From Bacteroides sp. (GTDB taxonomy: Bacteria; Bacteroidota; Bacteroidia; Bacteroidales; Bacteroidaceae), in NCBI GenBank assembly GCA_017992695.1, contig JAGOOC010000006.1, positions 1-64,000 on the forward strand: 64,000 bases of DNA, in the 5' to 3' direction. Position numbers and translations under genes: made by a program. Shown here one piece after another: positions 1-9,199 of the stretch. Under the pieces are notes generated by a model. That model was not told the origin of the DNA. It did no database searches and worked only from the letters and a program-made list of their open reading frames with translations. Each line of letters opens with the position of its first letter. Position 1 is the stretch's first letter.

Positions 1-307
1 AAGAACAGCGCGCTTCCGTCAATGGACACGGAAGAGATATGCTGCATTCTCCAGTCTGGGTCTCTGTGTCACCATCGGGCAGTTACGGAAAAACGTAACG
101 GAACGTGCTTTAACGAAACAAAACGGATGGGGGTTGACGGAGTCAACTGACTATACCGAAGGAGAACGCCGAACGGACGAGACGGTTCCCGACTCGCTGC
201 CGCCACTCCATGAAGAGCTGCTGTGCGCCATGCTTTGCACACAAACACAAACGACTTCGACTCCCCCAGCCCACCACCATATAGTACATCATATAAACTG
301 TGGTATA
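1..307. other. 5' flank, no recognised gene
   Basis: I recognise no gene here. An open frame from base 1 ends at a TGA near 150 but resembles nothing I know, so it could be the tail of an upstream gene or chance. No TAnnTTTG promoter stands out, and none of the common riboswitch signatures I looked for (TPP, cobalamin, SAM) is visible. The promoter of the biotin operon presumably lies here or further upstream. Confidence 0.4.
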
Positions 308-380
308 GACGCACTGAATGCGTTTTGCAACTCTTTATCTCCTCGGAGAGAAGTGAAGGGCAAAACGCATTCAGTGCGTC
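308..380. repeat. 21-bp perfect inverted repeat before bioBA
   Basis: Bases 308-328 and 360-380 are exact reverse complements (21 bp each) separated by 31 nt. The right arm ends 25 nt before the ATG of bioBA at 406. As RNA this gives a strong stem directly upstream of the start codon. There is no U-run after it, so a simple terminator is unlikely. It could be a leader structure that tunes translation, a protein-binding site, or a member of a dispersed intergenic repeat family. Confidence 0.85.
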
Positions 381-405
381 AGTGCCTTTATTCCCCATAT
401 TCATC

Positions 406-2628
406 ATGTGTATAGAAGAGATAAAAAATCAAGTGCTGGAAGGCAAATTGATTCGTTTGGAACAGGCCAAATGGTTAGCCTTGTCGGCTCCGAAGGCAGC
501 GCTCTATGAGGCTGCACACGAGATAACCATCAAACGAGCATCATCAACGTTCGATATGTGCTCCATCATCAATGCTAAGTCGGGTCGCTGCTCGGAGAAC
601 TGCAAATGGTGCGCACAGTCGGGTCATTACCAAACGAAATCGGACGTGTATGAGCTGCTCTCCAAAGAGGAGTGTCTGCGTCAGGCACAATACAATCAAG
701 AGCAGGGCGTAGGACGTTTCTCGTTGGTCACCAGCGGACGTTGCCCGAGTGAAAAACAAATGAACGAAATATGCCACACCGTTCGGCACATGCGTCGGCA
801 CTCCTCCATCAGGCTTTGTGCATCGCTGGGCTTGCTCGATCGAGAGGCGTTGCAGGCGCTTTACCAATCGGGCGTGACGCGTTACCACTGCAACCTCGAA
901 ACGGCTTCCTCTTTCTTTCCGCAGTTGTGCAGTACGCACACACAGGACGAGAAGATCGAGACCCTTCGTGCTGCCCGCAGCGTGGGTATGGATGTATGCT
1001 CGGGAGGAATCATCGGCATGGGCGAGAGCGTGGAGCAACGCATCGAATTTGCTTTCACGCTACGAAACCTCGATGTGCAGTCCATTCCGATCAACCTGCT
1101 CACTCCCATCCCCGGAACGCCACTCGAAAATCAGGAACCGCTAAGTGAAGAGGAGGTGCTGACTACCATCGCCTTGTTCCGCTTCATCAACCCTACGGCT
1201 TACCTGCGCTTTGCAGGCGGGCGGGCACAGTTATCGCAAGAAGCGATGAAGAGGGCGTTGTACATCGGCATCAACTCGGCCATTGTGGGCGATCTGCTTA
1301 CCACCTTGGGTTCAAAGGTATCGGAGGATAAGCAACTGATTGAAGAGGCAGGCTATGCGTTTGAAGCGTCGCAGTTTGACCGCGAGCACTTGTGGCATCC
1401 GTATACATCGACCTCGAACCCATTGCCGGTGTTCAAGGTGAAACGAGCCGACGGAGCAACGCTTACGCTTGAAGATGGGACGGTACTTATTGAAGGGATG
1501 TCGTCGTGGTGGTGTGCGGTACATGGATACAATCATCCGGTATTGAACAGGGCGGTACAGGAGCAGCTGGAGAAGATGTCGCACGTGATGTTTGGCGGAC
1601 TGACACACGATCCGGCCATTGAGCTGGGCAAGCTATTGTTGCCCATGGCGCCGCCTACGATGCAAAAGATATTCTATGCCGACTCGGGCTCGGTAGCTGT
1701 AGAGATAGCCTTGAAGATGGCCGTGCAGTACTGGTACGGAGCGGGGCAAGCGAAGAAGAACAATTTCGTGACCATTCGCAGCGGTTACCACGGCGATACG
1801 TGGAACGCCATGTCGGTATGTGACCCTGACACGGGGATGCATGGACTGTTCGGCTCGGCCCTGCCGGTGCGCTACTTTGTGCCTGCTCCTGCTTCGCGCT
1901 TTGATGGAGCATGGAATCCGGAAGATATAGCCCCTTTGCGCCAAACCATCGAAGCTCATGCCGATAAACTGGCTGCACTGATACTCGAACCCATTGTTCA
2001 GGGAGCAGGAGGCATGCGGTTTTATCACCCCGAATACGTGCGAGAGGCTGCTCGCCTTTGTCGCGAACACAATCTGCTGCTGATCTTTGACGAGATAGCG
2101 ACAGGGTTTGGACGTACGGGCAAGCTTTTTGCCTGGGAACATGCCGGTGTAGAGCCGGATATCATGTGCATCGGCAAGGCGTTGACGGGTGGATACATGA
2201 CCCTATCTGCCGTGCTGACAAGCAACCGGGTGGCCGATATGATCTCCAATCATGCACCGGGAGCGTTTATGCACGGGCCTACCTTTATGGGTAATCCGCT
2301 GGCTTGTGCGGTGGCTTGTGCCTCCATCCGTTTGTTGTTGGAGTCGGGGTGGCAGGAGAAGGTGCGTTGCATCGAAGCGCAGCTGATCGATGAACTGGCT
2401 CCTGCTCGCCGACTGCCCGGTGTAGCCGATGTGCGGGTGCTGGGGGCTATCGGTGTGATAGAGATGTGCAACCCCGTAGACATGGCTTACCTGCAACGGC
2501 GGTTTGTGGAAGAGGGCATCTGGGTGCGTCCGTTCGGCAAGTTGGTTTACCTAATGCCTCCCTTTATTATTGAACCGGAACAACTAACGAAGCTGACCGG
2601 TGGTCTGCTTAAAATTCTATCGGAATGA
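406..2628 (+). CDS. bioBA: Bifunctional biotin synthase / DAPA aminotransferase (BioB-BioA fusion)
   Basis: A 740-residue fusion of two biotin enzymes. Residues 1 to about 320 are the radical-SAM biotin synthase BioB, which inserts sulfur into dethiobiotin. The cluster Cys are C62, C66 and C69 in [10 protein letters not shown]. From about residue 324 ([12 protein letters not shown]) it is BioA, the PLP enzyme that turns KAPA into DAPA using S-adenosylmethionine. The PLP lysine is K591 in [10 protein letters not shown]. The frame is open back to 223, but the extra residues match nothing and cross the inverted repeat at 308-380, so I start at ATG 406. The stop overlaps the bioF start (ATGA). 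The two activities catalyse the last and third-last steps, with BioD acting between them. I recall such fusions in Bacteroidales but cannot confirm how widespread they are. Confidence 0.95.
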   Translation: MCIEEIKNQVLEGKLIRLEQAKWLALSAPKAALYEAAHEITIKRASSTFDMCSIINAKSGRCSENCKWCAQSGHYQTKSDVYELLSKEECLRQAQYNQEQGVGRFSLVTSGRCPSEKQMNEICHTVRHMRRHSSIRLCASLGLLDREALQALYQSGVTRYHCNLETASSFFPQLCSTHTQDEKIETLRAARSVGMDVCSGGIIGMGESVEQRIEFAFTLRNLDVQSIPINLLTPIPGTPLENQEPLSEEEVLTTIALFRFINPTAYLRFAGGRAQLSQEAMKRALYIGINSAIVGDLLTTLGSKVSEDKQLIEEAGYAFEASQFDREHLWHPYTSTSNPLPVFKVKRADGATLTLEDGTVLIEGMSSWWCAVHGYNHPVLNRAVQEQLEKMSHVMFGGLTHDPAIELGKLLLPMAPPTMQKIFYADSGSVAVEIALKMAVQYWYGAGQAKKNNFVTIRSGYHGDTWNAMSVCDPDTGMHGLFGSALPVRYFVPAPASRFDGAWNPEDIAPLRQTIEAHADKLAALILEPIVQGAGGMRFYHPEYVREAARLCREHNLLLIFDEIATGFGRTGKLFAWEHAGVEPDIMCIGKALTGGYMTLSAVLTSNRVADMISNHAPGAFMHGPTFMGNPLACAVACASIRLLLESGWQEKVRCIEAQLIDELAPARRLPGVADVRVLGAIGVIEMCNPVDMAYLQRRFVEEGIWVRPFGKLVYLMPPFIIEPEQLTKLTGGLLKILSE

Positions 2629-3782
2629 GCAGTGCTATCGAACAAATGAGCCACGAGTTGGCACAGCTGAAACAACAAAACAACCTGCGTTCGCTCCCCT
2701 CGCTGGTGCACGAAGAGCGGGAGGTGGTGCTGGACAACCGAAGAATGCTGAACCTCTCTTCGAACGATTACTTAGGGCTGGCTACCGACAAGGAGCTGCG
2801 CAAAGCGTTTCTGGAAACGCTTACTCCCGAAACGTTTCAGCCATCGGCTTCATCGTCTCGGCTGCTTACCGGCAATTTCACCGTTTACGATCGGCTCGAA
2901 ACCGAACTGGCTCATCTCTTCGGCAAGGAAGCGGCACTGACCTTCAACTGCGGTTACCACGCCAACACAGGCATTCTGGCGGCAGTGAGCAACGCGCAAA
3001 CCCTGATCTTGGCAGACAAGCTGGTACATGCCAGCCTCATCGACGGCATCAAACTCTCGGCAGCCCGATCGATTCGTTACCGACACAATGATTATGCCCA
3101 ACTGGAACGCTTGGTGCAGGAGAATCACGAAAAGTACGAGCGCATCATTGTGGTTACAGAGAGTATTTTCAGCATGGATGGTGATGAAGCCGACTTGGGG
3201 GCATTGGTGCGTTTGAAGCGAAGCTATCCTTGTGTGCTGCTCTATGTAGACGAAGCGCACGCTTTTGGTGTGCGGGGTGCAGGCGGTTTGGGTTGTGCCG
3301 AAGAGCAGGGTTGCATAGCCGATATTGATATGCTGGTTGGCACTTTTGGCAAAGCACTGGCTTCGATGGGGGCTTATGTGGTGTGCAGCCGGACGCTGCG
3401 CGAGTACTTGATCAATAAGGTACGCCCGTTTATCTTCACCACCGCTCTGCCACCTGTCAACGTGGCGTGGACACTCTTTCTGCTGCAACGCTTGCGAGAC
3501 TTTGCAGGGCTTCGCCAACACTTGTCGCTGATCAGCGGCCGAATGCGAGAGGCGTTGGTAGCGAAGGGGTATGCCTGTCCGTCGACCAGCCACATCATCC
3601 CTTGGGTGGCCGGTGCAAGTAGCGAGGCGGTAGCTCTTGCCGAAGCGTTTCAGCGCAAGGGCTTTTATGTGTTGCCGGTGCGCCCGCCTACGGTGCCCGA
3701 GGGAACATCGCGTCTGCGATTCTCGCTCACAGCTGCCATCGACACTACCGAAATAGAACAACTGATAAAGACAATGGAATGA
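2625..3782 (+). CDS. bioF: 8-amino-7-oxononanoate synthase
   Basis: A 385-residue fold-type I PLP enzyme of the alpha-oxoamine synthase family. It condenses pimeloyl-ACP with L-alanine to give KAPA. Visible hallmarks are the SSSRLLTGN segment near residue 77, [10 protein letters not shown] in the middle and the PLP lysine K243 in [11 protein letters not shown]. The length is normal for BioF. It overlaps bioBA by four bases (ATGA at 2625) and bioG by four bases at 3779, so translational coupling is likely. No signal peptide, so cytoplasmic. Confidence 0.96.
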   Translation: MSSAIEQMSHELAQLKQQNNLRSLPSLVHEEREVVLDNRRMLNLSSNDYLGLATDKELRKAFLETLTPETFQPSASSSRLLTGNFTVYDRLETELAHLFGKEAALTFNCGYHANTGILAAVSNAQTLILADKLVHASLIDGIKLSAARSIRYRHNDYAQLERLVQENHEKYERIIVVTESIFSMDGDEADLGALVRLKRSYPCVLLYVDEAHAFGVRGAGGLGCAEEQGCIADIDMLVGTFGKALASMGAYVVCSRTLREYLINKVRPFIFTTALPPVNVAWTLFLLQRLRDFAGLRQHLSLISGRMREALVAKGYACPSTSHIIPWVAGASSEAVALAEAFQRKGFYVLPVRPPTVPEGTSRLRFSLTAAIDTTEIEQLIKTME

Positions 3783-4471
3783 AACAGACTTTTATACACC
3801 GACACCATACCCCCCACCTCGTCCTCTTCTTTGCGGGATGGGGCATGGACACGAACCCTTTCAAAACCATGGAAACGGCAGGCAGCGACCTGCTGGTGTG
3901 CTACGACTACCGCACACTCAACTTTGACGAACAACTTTGCAGCGGTTACGAAGAGATTACCCTCATTGCTTGGTCGATGGGGGTTTGGGCAGCCACGCAG
4001 GTGCTTCAAAAACAGACCTTACCTCTTGTTCGCCGCATCGCCATCAACGGTACCCCCTACCCCGTAGATGATCGTCGAGGCATTGCCTCTGCTACCTTCG
4101 AGGGAACCACAGAGGGGCTGAACGAAGCGTCGCTTCGGAAGTTTCAACGGCGCATGTGTGGTTCGGCTTCGGCTTACCAGAACTTTCTATCGGTTGCTCC
4201 GCAGCGTGGTGTGGAGGAGCTCAAAGCGGAGTTGAAGGCTATCGGGCAACAGGTTGCTACGCTTCCGGCTGCCACTTTGCGTTGGGACAGTGCCGTGGTT
4301 GGAACGGCCGATCGCATCTTTCTTCCCGAAAACCAACTGCACGCCTGGCAAGGAGAAACCTCGGTGATACAAATGGATGCTCCGCATTATGCCGACGCAC
4401 TGTTTCAGTGGTCGGAAGAACTGTTTCGGTGGCCCCAAGAACAAACAACGCGAATCGAAAACCCGTTATGA
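3779..4471 (+). CDS. bioG: Pimeloyl-ACP methyl ester carboxylesterase, BioG type (DUF452)
   Basis: A 230-residue alpha/beta hydrolase of the BioG family. It removes the methyl ester from pimeloyl-ACP methyl ester, ending the BioC-started detour through fatty acid synthesis. The N-terminal FFAGWGMD and the nucleophile motif IAWSMG (Ser66) are characteristic. BioG replaces E. coli BioH. In some genomes it is fused to BioC, but here the two are separate with a four-base overlap (bioG stop 4469-4471, bioC ATG 4468). The operon setting makes the assignment firm. Confidence 0.92.
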   Translation: MKQTFIHRHHTPHLVLFFAGWGMDTNPFKTMETAGSDLLVCYDYRTLNFDEQLCSGYEEITLIAWSMGVWAATQVLQKQTLPLVRRIAINGTPYPVDDRRGIASATFEGTTEGLNEASLRKFQRRMCGSASAYQNFLSVAPQRGVEELKAELKAIGQQVATLPAATLRWDSAVVGTADRIFLPENQLHAWQGETSVIQMDAPHYADALFQWSEELFRWPQEQTTRIENPL

Positions 4472-5250
4472 TGAATAAACAGTTACTGGTGAACCGTTTT
4501 ACCAAAGCGGCCAACACCTATACGCGCGAAGCCATTGTGCAGCAAAAGATAGCCTCGAAGATGATCGGGTTGCTTCGCAGTCATTTGCCCGCCAACCCGC
4601 CCAAACGGATCGTTGAGTTTGGTTGTGGCACAGGCATCTACTCGCGCTTGCTGCTGAACACCTTGCAACCGGAAAAGTTGATGCTGAACGATATCTGTAG
4701 CGAAATGGAACATTGCTGCCACGACCTGCTGGGTGATGATGTGTCGTTCGTAGCCGGTGATGCCGAAACGCTATGCTTTCCTGAAAAGACGGAGCTGATT
4801 ACCTCCTGCTCTACGTTGCAGTGGTTCGAAGCACCCGATGCGTTCTTTCGGCGTTGCAACGACTCGCTACAGGCTGAGGGTTACTTTGCTTTCACTACCT
4901 TCGGACAAGAGAACATGCGAGAGATTCGTCAACTGACCGGCAACGGTCTTGCTTATCGCTCCATCACCGAACTAAAAAAATCGCTTAGTTCGCTCTACGA
5001 CATTGTGTATGCCGAGGAGGAGATTATCCCCATGCACTTTGACACCCCGATGCAGGTATTGTATCACCTGAAGCAAACAGGCGTAACCGGGACCGGCCGG
5101 CATGCTTGGACACGGCAAAGCTTGACGCACTTCTGCGAACAGTATGACAGCCGCTTTACACACAACGACAGGGTGAGACTGACGTATCATCCGATCTATA
5201 TCATTGCCAAAAAGAAAAAGCTAAAAAGAGATAGCCAAAGAAAGAGATAG
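4468..5250 (+). CDS. bioC: Malonyl-ACP O-methyltransferase
   Basis: A 260-residue class I SAM-dependent methyltransferase that methylates malonyl-ACP to start pimelate synthesis. Motif I is [11 protein letters not shown] and a later motif is [11 protein letters not shown], typical of BioC. I start at ATG 4468, which overlaps the bioG stop; a second ATG follows at 4471. The frame is open upstream to 4156, but that part overlaps bioG. The last dozen residues (lysine- and arginine-rich) are encoded by the first units of a 16-bp tandem repeat at 5219-5280, and the stop codon lies inside the repeat. The C-terminal tail is therefore probably a repeat-driven extension and not part of the fold. Confidence 0.94.
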   Translation: MMNKQLLVNRFTKAANTYTREAIVQQKIASKMIGLLRSHLPANPPKRIVEFGCGTGIYSRLLLNTLQPEKLMLNDICSEMEHCCHDLLGDDVSFVAGDAETLCFPEKTELITSCSTLQWFEAPDAFFRRCNDSLQAEGYFAFTTFGQENMREIRQLTGNGLAYRSITELKKSLSSLYDIVYAEEEIIPMHFDTPMQVLYHLKQTGVTGTGRHAWTRQSLTHFCEQYDSRFTHNDRVRLTYHPIYIIAKKKKLKRDSQRKR

Positions 5251-5280
5251 TCAAAGAAAGAGATAGCTAAAAACAGAAAA
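5219..5280. repeat. 16-bp tandem repeat across the bioC stop
   Basis: About four units of a purine-rich 16-bp repeat. Units 5233-5248 and 5249-5264 differ at one base; the flanking units 5219-5232 (14 bp) and 5265-5280 are degenerate. The TAG of bioC sits at the junction of units two and three, and the array ends 11 nt before the bioD ATG. Slippage here would change the bioC tail and the bioC-bioD spacing. Confidence 0.85.
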
Positions 5281-5291
5281 GAAAGAACAGA

Positions 5292-5936
5292 ATGGAAAAG
5301 AATGTATTGTTTGTGAGCGGTATCGACACCGATGCCGGAAAGAGTTATGCGACGGGGTTTCTGGCTCGCGAACTCAATGCTCATGGAGAGCGAACCATCA
5401 CCCAGAAGCTGATTCAAACGGGTAATGTGGGCTATTCGGAAGATATTGATCTGCATCGAAAGATTATGGGTATAGGGTATACGGCCGACGATCTGGAAGG
5501 ACTAACCATGCCTGAGATTTTCTCCTATCCGGCCTCGCCACACTTGGCTGCTCGGTTGGATAATCGGGCGGTAGATTTCAAAAAGATTGCTGCGGCTACT
5601 GCCGAACTGAGTCGTCGCTATGACAAGGTGTTGCTCGAAGGGGCAGGCGGACTGATGGTGCCACTGACCGAAGAGCTGCTCACCATTGACTATGTGGCAC
5701 AGCAAGGGTATCCACTCGTCTTTGTGACTTCGGGCAAGCTGGGTAGCATCAATCACACGTTGCTTAGCTTTGAGGCGATACGCCATCGCGGTATAGAACT
5801 ACACACGGTGATGTATAATTTGTATCCCACGGTAGAAGATAAAACGATTCAAGAGGACACGCAGGCGTTTATTCGTCACTACGTGAAGCAACACTTCCCC
5901 AATGCAGCGTTTGTGTTAGTACCAGAGATTATATAG
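5292..5936 (+). CDS. bioD: Dethiobiotin synthetase
   Basis: A 214-residue ATP-dependent carboxylase that closes the ureido ring of dethiobiotin from DAPA and CO2. The P-loop is GIDTDAGKS (residues 10-18), with KLIQTGN after it and EGAGGLMVPL further on, as in BioD. It is the last gene of the biotin operon and supplies the substrate of the BioB half of bioBA. It is separated from bioC by 41 nt containing the tandem repeat and is followed by a hairpin at 5943-5990. Confidence 0.95.
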   Translation: MEKNVLFVSGIDTDAGKSYATGFLARELNAHGERTITQKLIQTGNVGYSEDIDLHRKIMGIGYTADDLEGLTMPEIFSYPASPHLAARLDNRAVDFKKIAAATAELSRRYDKVLLEGAGGLMVPLTEELLTIDYVAQQGYPLVFVTSGKLGSINHTLLSFEAIRHRGIELHTVMYNLYPTVEDKTIQEDTQAFIRHYVKQHFPNAAFVLVPEII

Positions 5937-5942
5937 AAAAAG

Positions 5943-5990
5943 AAGCGTTGTACACCCGGCAGCTTCATCGCTTTACGGTGTACAACGCTT
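5943..5990. terminator. Hairpin between convergent bioD and def
   Basis: A 14-bp perfect stem (5943-5956 pairs with 5977-5990) with a 20-nt loop, seven bases after the bioD stop. Position between convergent genes suggests a shared terminator. A strong U-tract is lacking on the + side, so termination strength is uncertain. Confidence 0.7.
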
Positions 5991-6014
5991 TATGTTTGAA
6001 ACGAAACAGGCGTG

Positions 6015-6058
6015 TTTACTTCACTTGCTTCATGGCATATTTACTTCACTTGTTTCAT
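6015..6058. repeat. Duplicated 3' end of def
   Basis: The 19 bases 6040-6058, which encode the last residues MKQVK and the stop of def, recur at 6015-6033 with one mismatch, 25 bp downstream. The second copy is out of frame and lies after the stop. Confidence 0.8.
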
Positions 6059-6595
6059 CTTATACGAACTGCGCGCTTTTCCATTGAGCATGGCATTGAG
6101 TTTTCCTCTGAGCATCTGTTTGCGAAGCGGAGAGATGTGGTCAATAAACATCTTGCCTTCCAGGTGATCGAACTCGTGTTGCATCACGCGTGCCAGGTAA
6201 CCGGTCACCTCTTCTTCGTGCTGCACAAACTCTTCATCCATATACTTCACCAAGATCTTGTCGCCACGCTTCACGGTTTCGTGAATGCCGGGCAAACTGA
6301 GGCAACCCTCTTCCATGGCTATCTCCTCACCGCTTACTTCGAGGATATGGGGGTTGATATAGACTTTATTAAATCCTTTGAATTCGGGAAAATCTTCTGA
6401 GAGCGGATCGAGTGTGATGGTAACCACACGAATAGGCAATCCGATTTGTGGTGCAGCCAAGCCTACACCTTCGGCACGCTCCATGGTTTCGAACATGTTG
6501 GCAATCAACTGTTTCAAGTTAGGATAATCGGCATCAATATCTTCTGCCACTTTTCTCAACACAGGCTGACCGTATACATAAATAGGTAATATCAT
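6041..6595 (-). CDS. def: Peptide deformylase
   Basis: A 184-residue iron/zinc enzyme removing the N-formyl group from new proteins. All three active-site motifs are present: [19 protein letters not shown] and HEFDHLEG. I start at ATG 6595 ([10 protein letters not shown]), the usual N-terminus in Bacteroides. An upstream TTG at 6631 would overlap the ruvX stop but adds unlike residues. It follows ruvX by 32 nt, probably in one transcript. Its last 19 bases, including the stop, recur just downstream at 6015-6033. Confidence 0.95.
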   Translation of the reverse strand: MILPIYVYGQPVLRKVAEDIDADYPNLKQLIANMFETMERAEGVGLAAPQIGLPIRVVTITLDPLSEDFPEFKGFNKVYINPHILEVSGEEIAMEEGCLSLPGIHETVKRGDKILVKYMDEEFVQHEEEVTGYLARVMQHEFDHLEGKMFIDHISPLRKQMLRGKLNAMLNGKARSSYKMKQVK

Positions 6596-6627
6596 ATCTA
6601 CTATTCTTAATTTAAATGGGTTTGTAC

Positions 6628-7044
6628 TCAATAACGCTTACTTTCGAGATAGGTTTGCAAAATGATGGTGGCACTGATTTCGTCGACCAACGCCTTGTTT
6701 TGGCGATCTTTCTTCTTTAACCCTGCTTCGAGCATGGTGCGATGGGCCAGTACCGAAGTAAACCGTTCATCGACAAACTCGACAAGGATCTCGGGAAACC
6801 GCTTTTTCAATGAACGCACAAACGGGTCGATATACTTCATGCTTTCAGAAGCTTCATTGTTCATCTGCTTGGGCAAACCAACGATGATACACTCCACAGG
6901 CTCTTTTTTCACGTAGTTGGTGATAAAATCAAGCAGGTCGTGGGTGGCTACAGTGGTCAATCCGTTCGCAATAATCTGCATGGTGTCGCTAACGGCTATG
7001 CCGGTACGCTTCCTTCCGTAATCAATGGCTACTATTCTACTCAT
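6628..7044 (-). CDS. ruvX: Putative pre-16S rRNA nuclease / Holliday junction resolvase-like protein, YqgF family
   Basis: A 138-residue RNase H-fold protein of the YqgF/RuvX family, implicated in 16S rRNA 5' maturation and, by fold, in junction resolution. The first acidic motif is [15 protein letters not shown] at the N-terminus and VDERFTS lies in the middle; both are family hallmarks. The length is standard. A TAnnTTTG element at 7056-7063 lies only 11 nt before the ATG, so the mRNA should have a very short leader. It is transcribed towards def. Confidence 0.93.
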   Translation of the reverse strand: MSRIVAIDYGRKRTGIAVSDTMQIIANGLTTVATHDLLDFITNYVKKEPVECIIVGLPKQMNNEASESMKYIDPFVRSLKKRFPEILVEFVDERFTSVLAHRTMLEAGLKKKDRQNKALVDEISATIILQTYLESKRY

Positions 7045-7055
7045 AAATTCGGGTA

Positions 7056-7063
7056 CAAAAGTA
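7056..7063 (-). promoter_or_regulatory. Probable -7 box for ruvX-def
   Basis: Reads TACTTTTG on the minus strand, an exact TAnnTTTG match. A start about 7 nt downstream would leave a leader of roughly five bases before the ruvX ATG at 7044. No good -33 TTG is seen. Confidence 0.6.
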
Positions 7064-7098
7064 CAATTATTATTTTGATTAGACAGACATAGAAGAGA

Positions 7099-8070
7099 TC
7101 AATATACTAATTTCACATTATCTATCCAAAGTGAATTGCCGGGAGAGCCCACATAAGCACCGCCATGACTGGAGGTAAATTGAAGAATGAGGTGGGTAGG
7201 AACTTCGCCTTCATCGGCCCACGCTACTTCGCGGATGGGTACACTTAGCCCTTTGCTGTTGAGCGTATAGCGTTCATCTACCTGCAAGCGCATCTGATGT
7301 GCTTTGTAAGAGGGGTGTCCCGTGATGTTGCCATACAGAATTTCGTAGGTGGCATTGTTGCGCCAATCGGTCGTGTTGTAGTAATGCACCACTAGGGTAC
7401 CCACCCGTTTGGCAAACACATTTCCTTGAGCATCTTCCCAACGCTTTTGCAAGAAGAGAATGGCGGCAGGAAGATCTCGTCCGGGCACATCGGTTATTTT
7501 GCTGAAACCGGTAGCGCGAATTCGATTCTCGCGATCGGACATCTTCACCTTATAATCAAACTGAAGCGCAATGGGTTTCTTCGTAAAGGGAATACCCATT
7601 TGAAGCATCTTGTTCGGGTTTTTGGTTCCTTTGATGGGTTCGTGTACCGTACCCAAGAACATGGAGCCGGCGGCAAGCACCGTGATATCGACCAAGCCAA
7701 ACACTTTCACGCTCTCCATGCGCGTATCTAAGCGAGCACAGTAACCATTGCCGCGAACCTCGGGAAAGACCGACGTGTTGGTTTTAGTTACTCCGGCTAC
7801 TTTGGCCATCACGTTGGAGGTAGCCCAAGGGGAACCGCCCAGGTTTTTATAAGCATCGGTACTTGAGATGGTTTGTGTAGGGCCGATGGCGTATACTTTT
7901 TTAGTGTTGCCACCAATGATGCCCGACTCTTTGATCTCACGGGTCACCCACTGATCCATGTTTCCAAAAGGGATGGGTTCGACCTTATGTTGCGCTAACA
8001 CGGATGCTGCACAGCACCATATAAACGCTCCCGTTGCTACGAAGCGACGGGCTATTTTTTGAATATTCAT
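7099..8070 (-). CDS. Secreted PCMD-like (putative carbohydrate metabolism domain) protein
   Basis: A 323-residue exported protein with a type I signal peptide ending near ASVLAQ. The C-terminal part (FTSSHGG, then SLWIDNVKLVY at the very end) resembles the PCMD domain (PF13201), a Bacteroidota beta-sandwich of unknown function. I start at ATG 8070, where the signal peptide begins; the frame is open to 8229 but that overlaps the sulfotransferase gene. It is the last gene of the sulfonation operon, 13 nt behind the sulfotransferase, which suggests a role with the sulfonated product or its acceptor at the envelope. The domain call is by eye. Confidence 0.7.
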   Translation of the reverse strand: MNIQKIARRFVATGAFIWCCAASVLAQHKVEPIPFGNMDQWVTREIKESGIIGGNTKKVYAIGPTQTISSTDAYKNLGGSPWATSNVMAKVAGVTKTNTSVFPEVRGNGYCARLDTRMESVKVFGLVDITVLAAGSMFLGTVHEPIKGTKNPNKMLQMGIPFTKKPIALQFDYKVKMSDRENRIRATGFSKITDVPGRDLPAAILFLQKRWEDAQGNVFAKRVGTLVVHYYNTTDWRNNATYEILYGNITGHPSYKAHQMRLQVDERYTLNSKGLSVPIREVAWADEGEVPTHLILQFTSSHGGAYVGSPGNSLWIDNVKLVY

Positions 8071-8083
8071 CACTGTTTCGCTT

Positions 8084-9190
8084 TTACAAATTATAATCCC
8101 ACTGTTTAAGTGCAAAGTCCCAATGATCTTGTACCAACTGAACGGTGCGATCATCGTATGTATATTTGTTCTTCTTGTATCCTTTCTTTCCTCCCACATA
8201 TTGCTCGATGGCTGCTCGTGCCTCCTCAAATCCGGGGATAGAAAGTTTGCGGTAGATCTCTTCGGTCATTGCCAACGCATCGGCCTCAAAGTCTTCAAAC
8301 TTCACCTCAATCAAATTGCCCTCGGGGATGAACGCTTTATCGGCTTCGTATTGATGGTAAAGCTTGGTGTAAATGGAGAGGATATTGCTCTCGATGGTTT
8401 CGGGAGCGATATCTTGAAGCTTCAACGGCTGAATGGTGTTGGTAAAGAAGCTACGCGTTGATTCGAACACCGTATAGGGATTTCGCATCAGGTAGATGAA
8501 CTTGGCATTGGGGAACATCTTCACCAGCTCCTTGACACGGCCGGTATGAGGGGGATTCTTGCTCAGAAATTGTGTGCCTTTGGTATTCCACAAAGAGATC
8601 TTGATGAGCTTGGTGAATGTCTCTTGGAAGGTTTTCAGCTCGGCTTCGGAGATGTCATTAAAGAGCAGGTATTTATCGGCATATTCTTGTTGATAGCGAG
8701 GCAAGAACCAGAAATTATAATAGGTATAGGGCATCATATTGGCCAGTGCGAACTCCTCTTCTTGGGGAAGATCGACAGCCAACTCCATATTGTCGGTCGG
8801 ACGTTTATCGGGCATCAGCCAGCTCATATTCTTCTTAAAGAAAGGCTGTCCCCACATGATGAGGTGCGGGAATACGGTTTGGTACGTAGTGTTATAGCCG
8901 AAGTGCTTGTCGCACGAAAGCACATTGTGCACAAAGGTGGTACCACTGCGCCAATGGCCCAGAATAAAAACCGGATCGTGTTCGAGCGGCTTATCGGCTA
9001 ACAGCTTGTTGTAACGACTGTCTTGCAGCGGTTTTAAGATGGACAGCAGCCGGCAAACCGACTTGGTTAAGCGATACTTACTGCGATAAGCAGGATTGAT
9101 CTCGCGACCGGAAGTGATCGCGTTAAAGGTTTTCCAGTCGGCACCTACCAAGGTGTTGATTGGAAGTTTATTAAATTCAAGTAAACCCAT
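8084..9190 (-). CDS. PAPS-dependent sulfotransferase
   Basis: A 368-residue sulfotransferase (Sulfotransfer_3-like). The 5'-phosphosulfate loop is GHWRSGTTFVHN (residues about 78-89) and the 3'-phosphate motif is YLMRNPYTVFEST. No signal peptide is evident, so it should work in the cytoplasm where PAPS is made. It lies nine bases behind cysN in the same operon. In B. thetaiotaomicron a sulfotransferase next to PAPS genes (BT_0416, from memory) was reported in 2022 to sulfonate cholesterol and other steroids. The same gene set here makes a steroid acceptor the leading hypothesis, but the acceptor cannot be read from sequence; a glycan or lipid is possible. Confidence 0.88.
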   Translation of the reverse strand: MGLLEFNKLPINTLVGADWKTFNAITSGREINPAYRSKYRLTKSVCRLLSILKPLQDSRYNKLLADKPLEHDPVFILGHWRSGTTFVHNVLSCDKHFGYNTTYQTVFPHLIMWGQPFFKKNMSWLMPDKRPTDNMELAVDLPQEEEFALANMMPYTYYNFWFLPRYQQEYADKYLLFNDISEAELKTFQETFTKLIKISLWNTKGTQFLSKNPPHTGRVKELVKMFPNAKFIYLMRNPYTVFESTRSFFTNTIQPLKLQDIAPETIESNILSIYTKLYHQYEADKAFIPEGNLIEVKFEDFEADALAMTEEIYRKLSIPGFEEARAAIEQYVGGKKGYKKNKYTYDDRTVQLVQDHWDFALKQWDYNL

Positions 9191-9199
9191 TCGATTTGT

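Noticed and set aside
1..300. Riboswitch upstream of the biotin operon
   Set aside because: No TPP, cobalamin or SAM consensus element could be found, and no biotin riboswitch class is known to me.
223..405. N-terminal extension of bioBA in the same frame
   Set aside because: The extra 61 residues resemble no BioB and cross the perfect inverted repeat at 308-380; ATG 406 gives a normal BioB N-terminus.
5219..5280. Tandem repeats as a CRISPR array
   Set aside because: The 16-bp units abut with no spacers, and no cas gene is present.
5948..6400. A 150-codon open frame antisense to def
   Set aside because: Shadow of def; begins inside the bioD/def hairpin.
6596..6631. TTG start for def overlapping the ruvX stop
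   Set aside because: Adds 12 residues not seen in deformylases; ATG 6595 begins with the standard [10 protein letters not shown].
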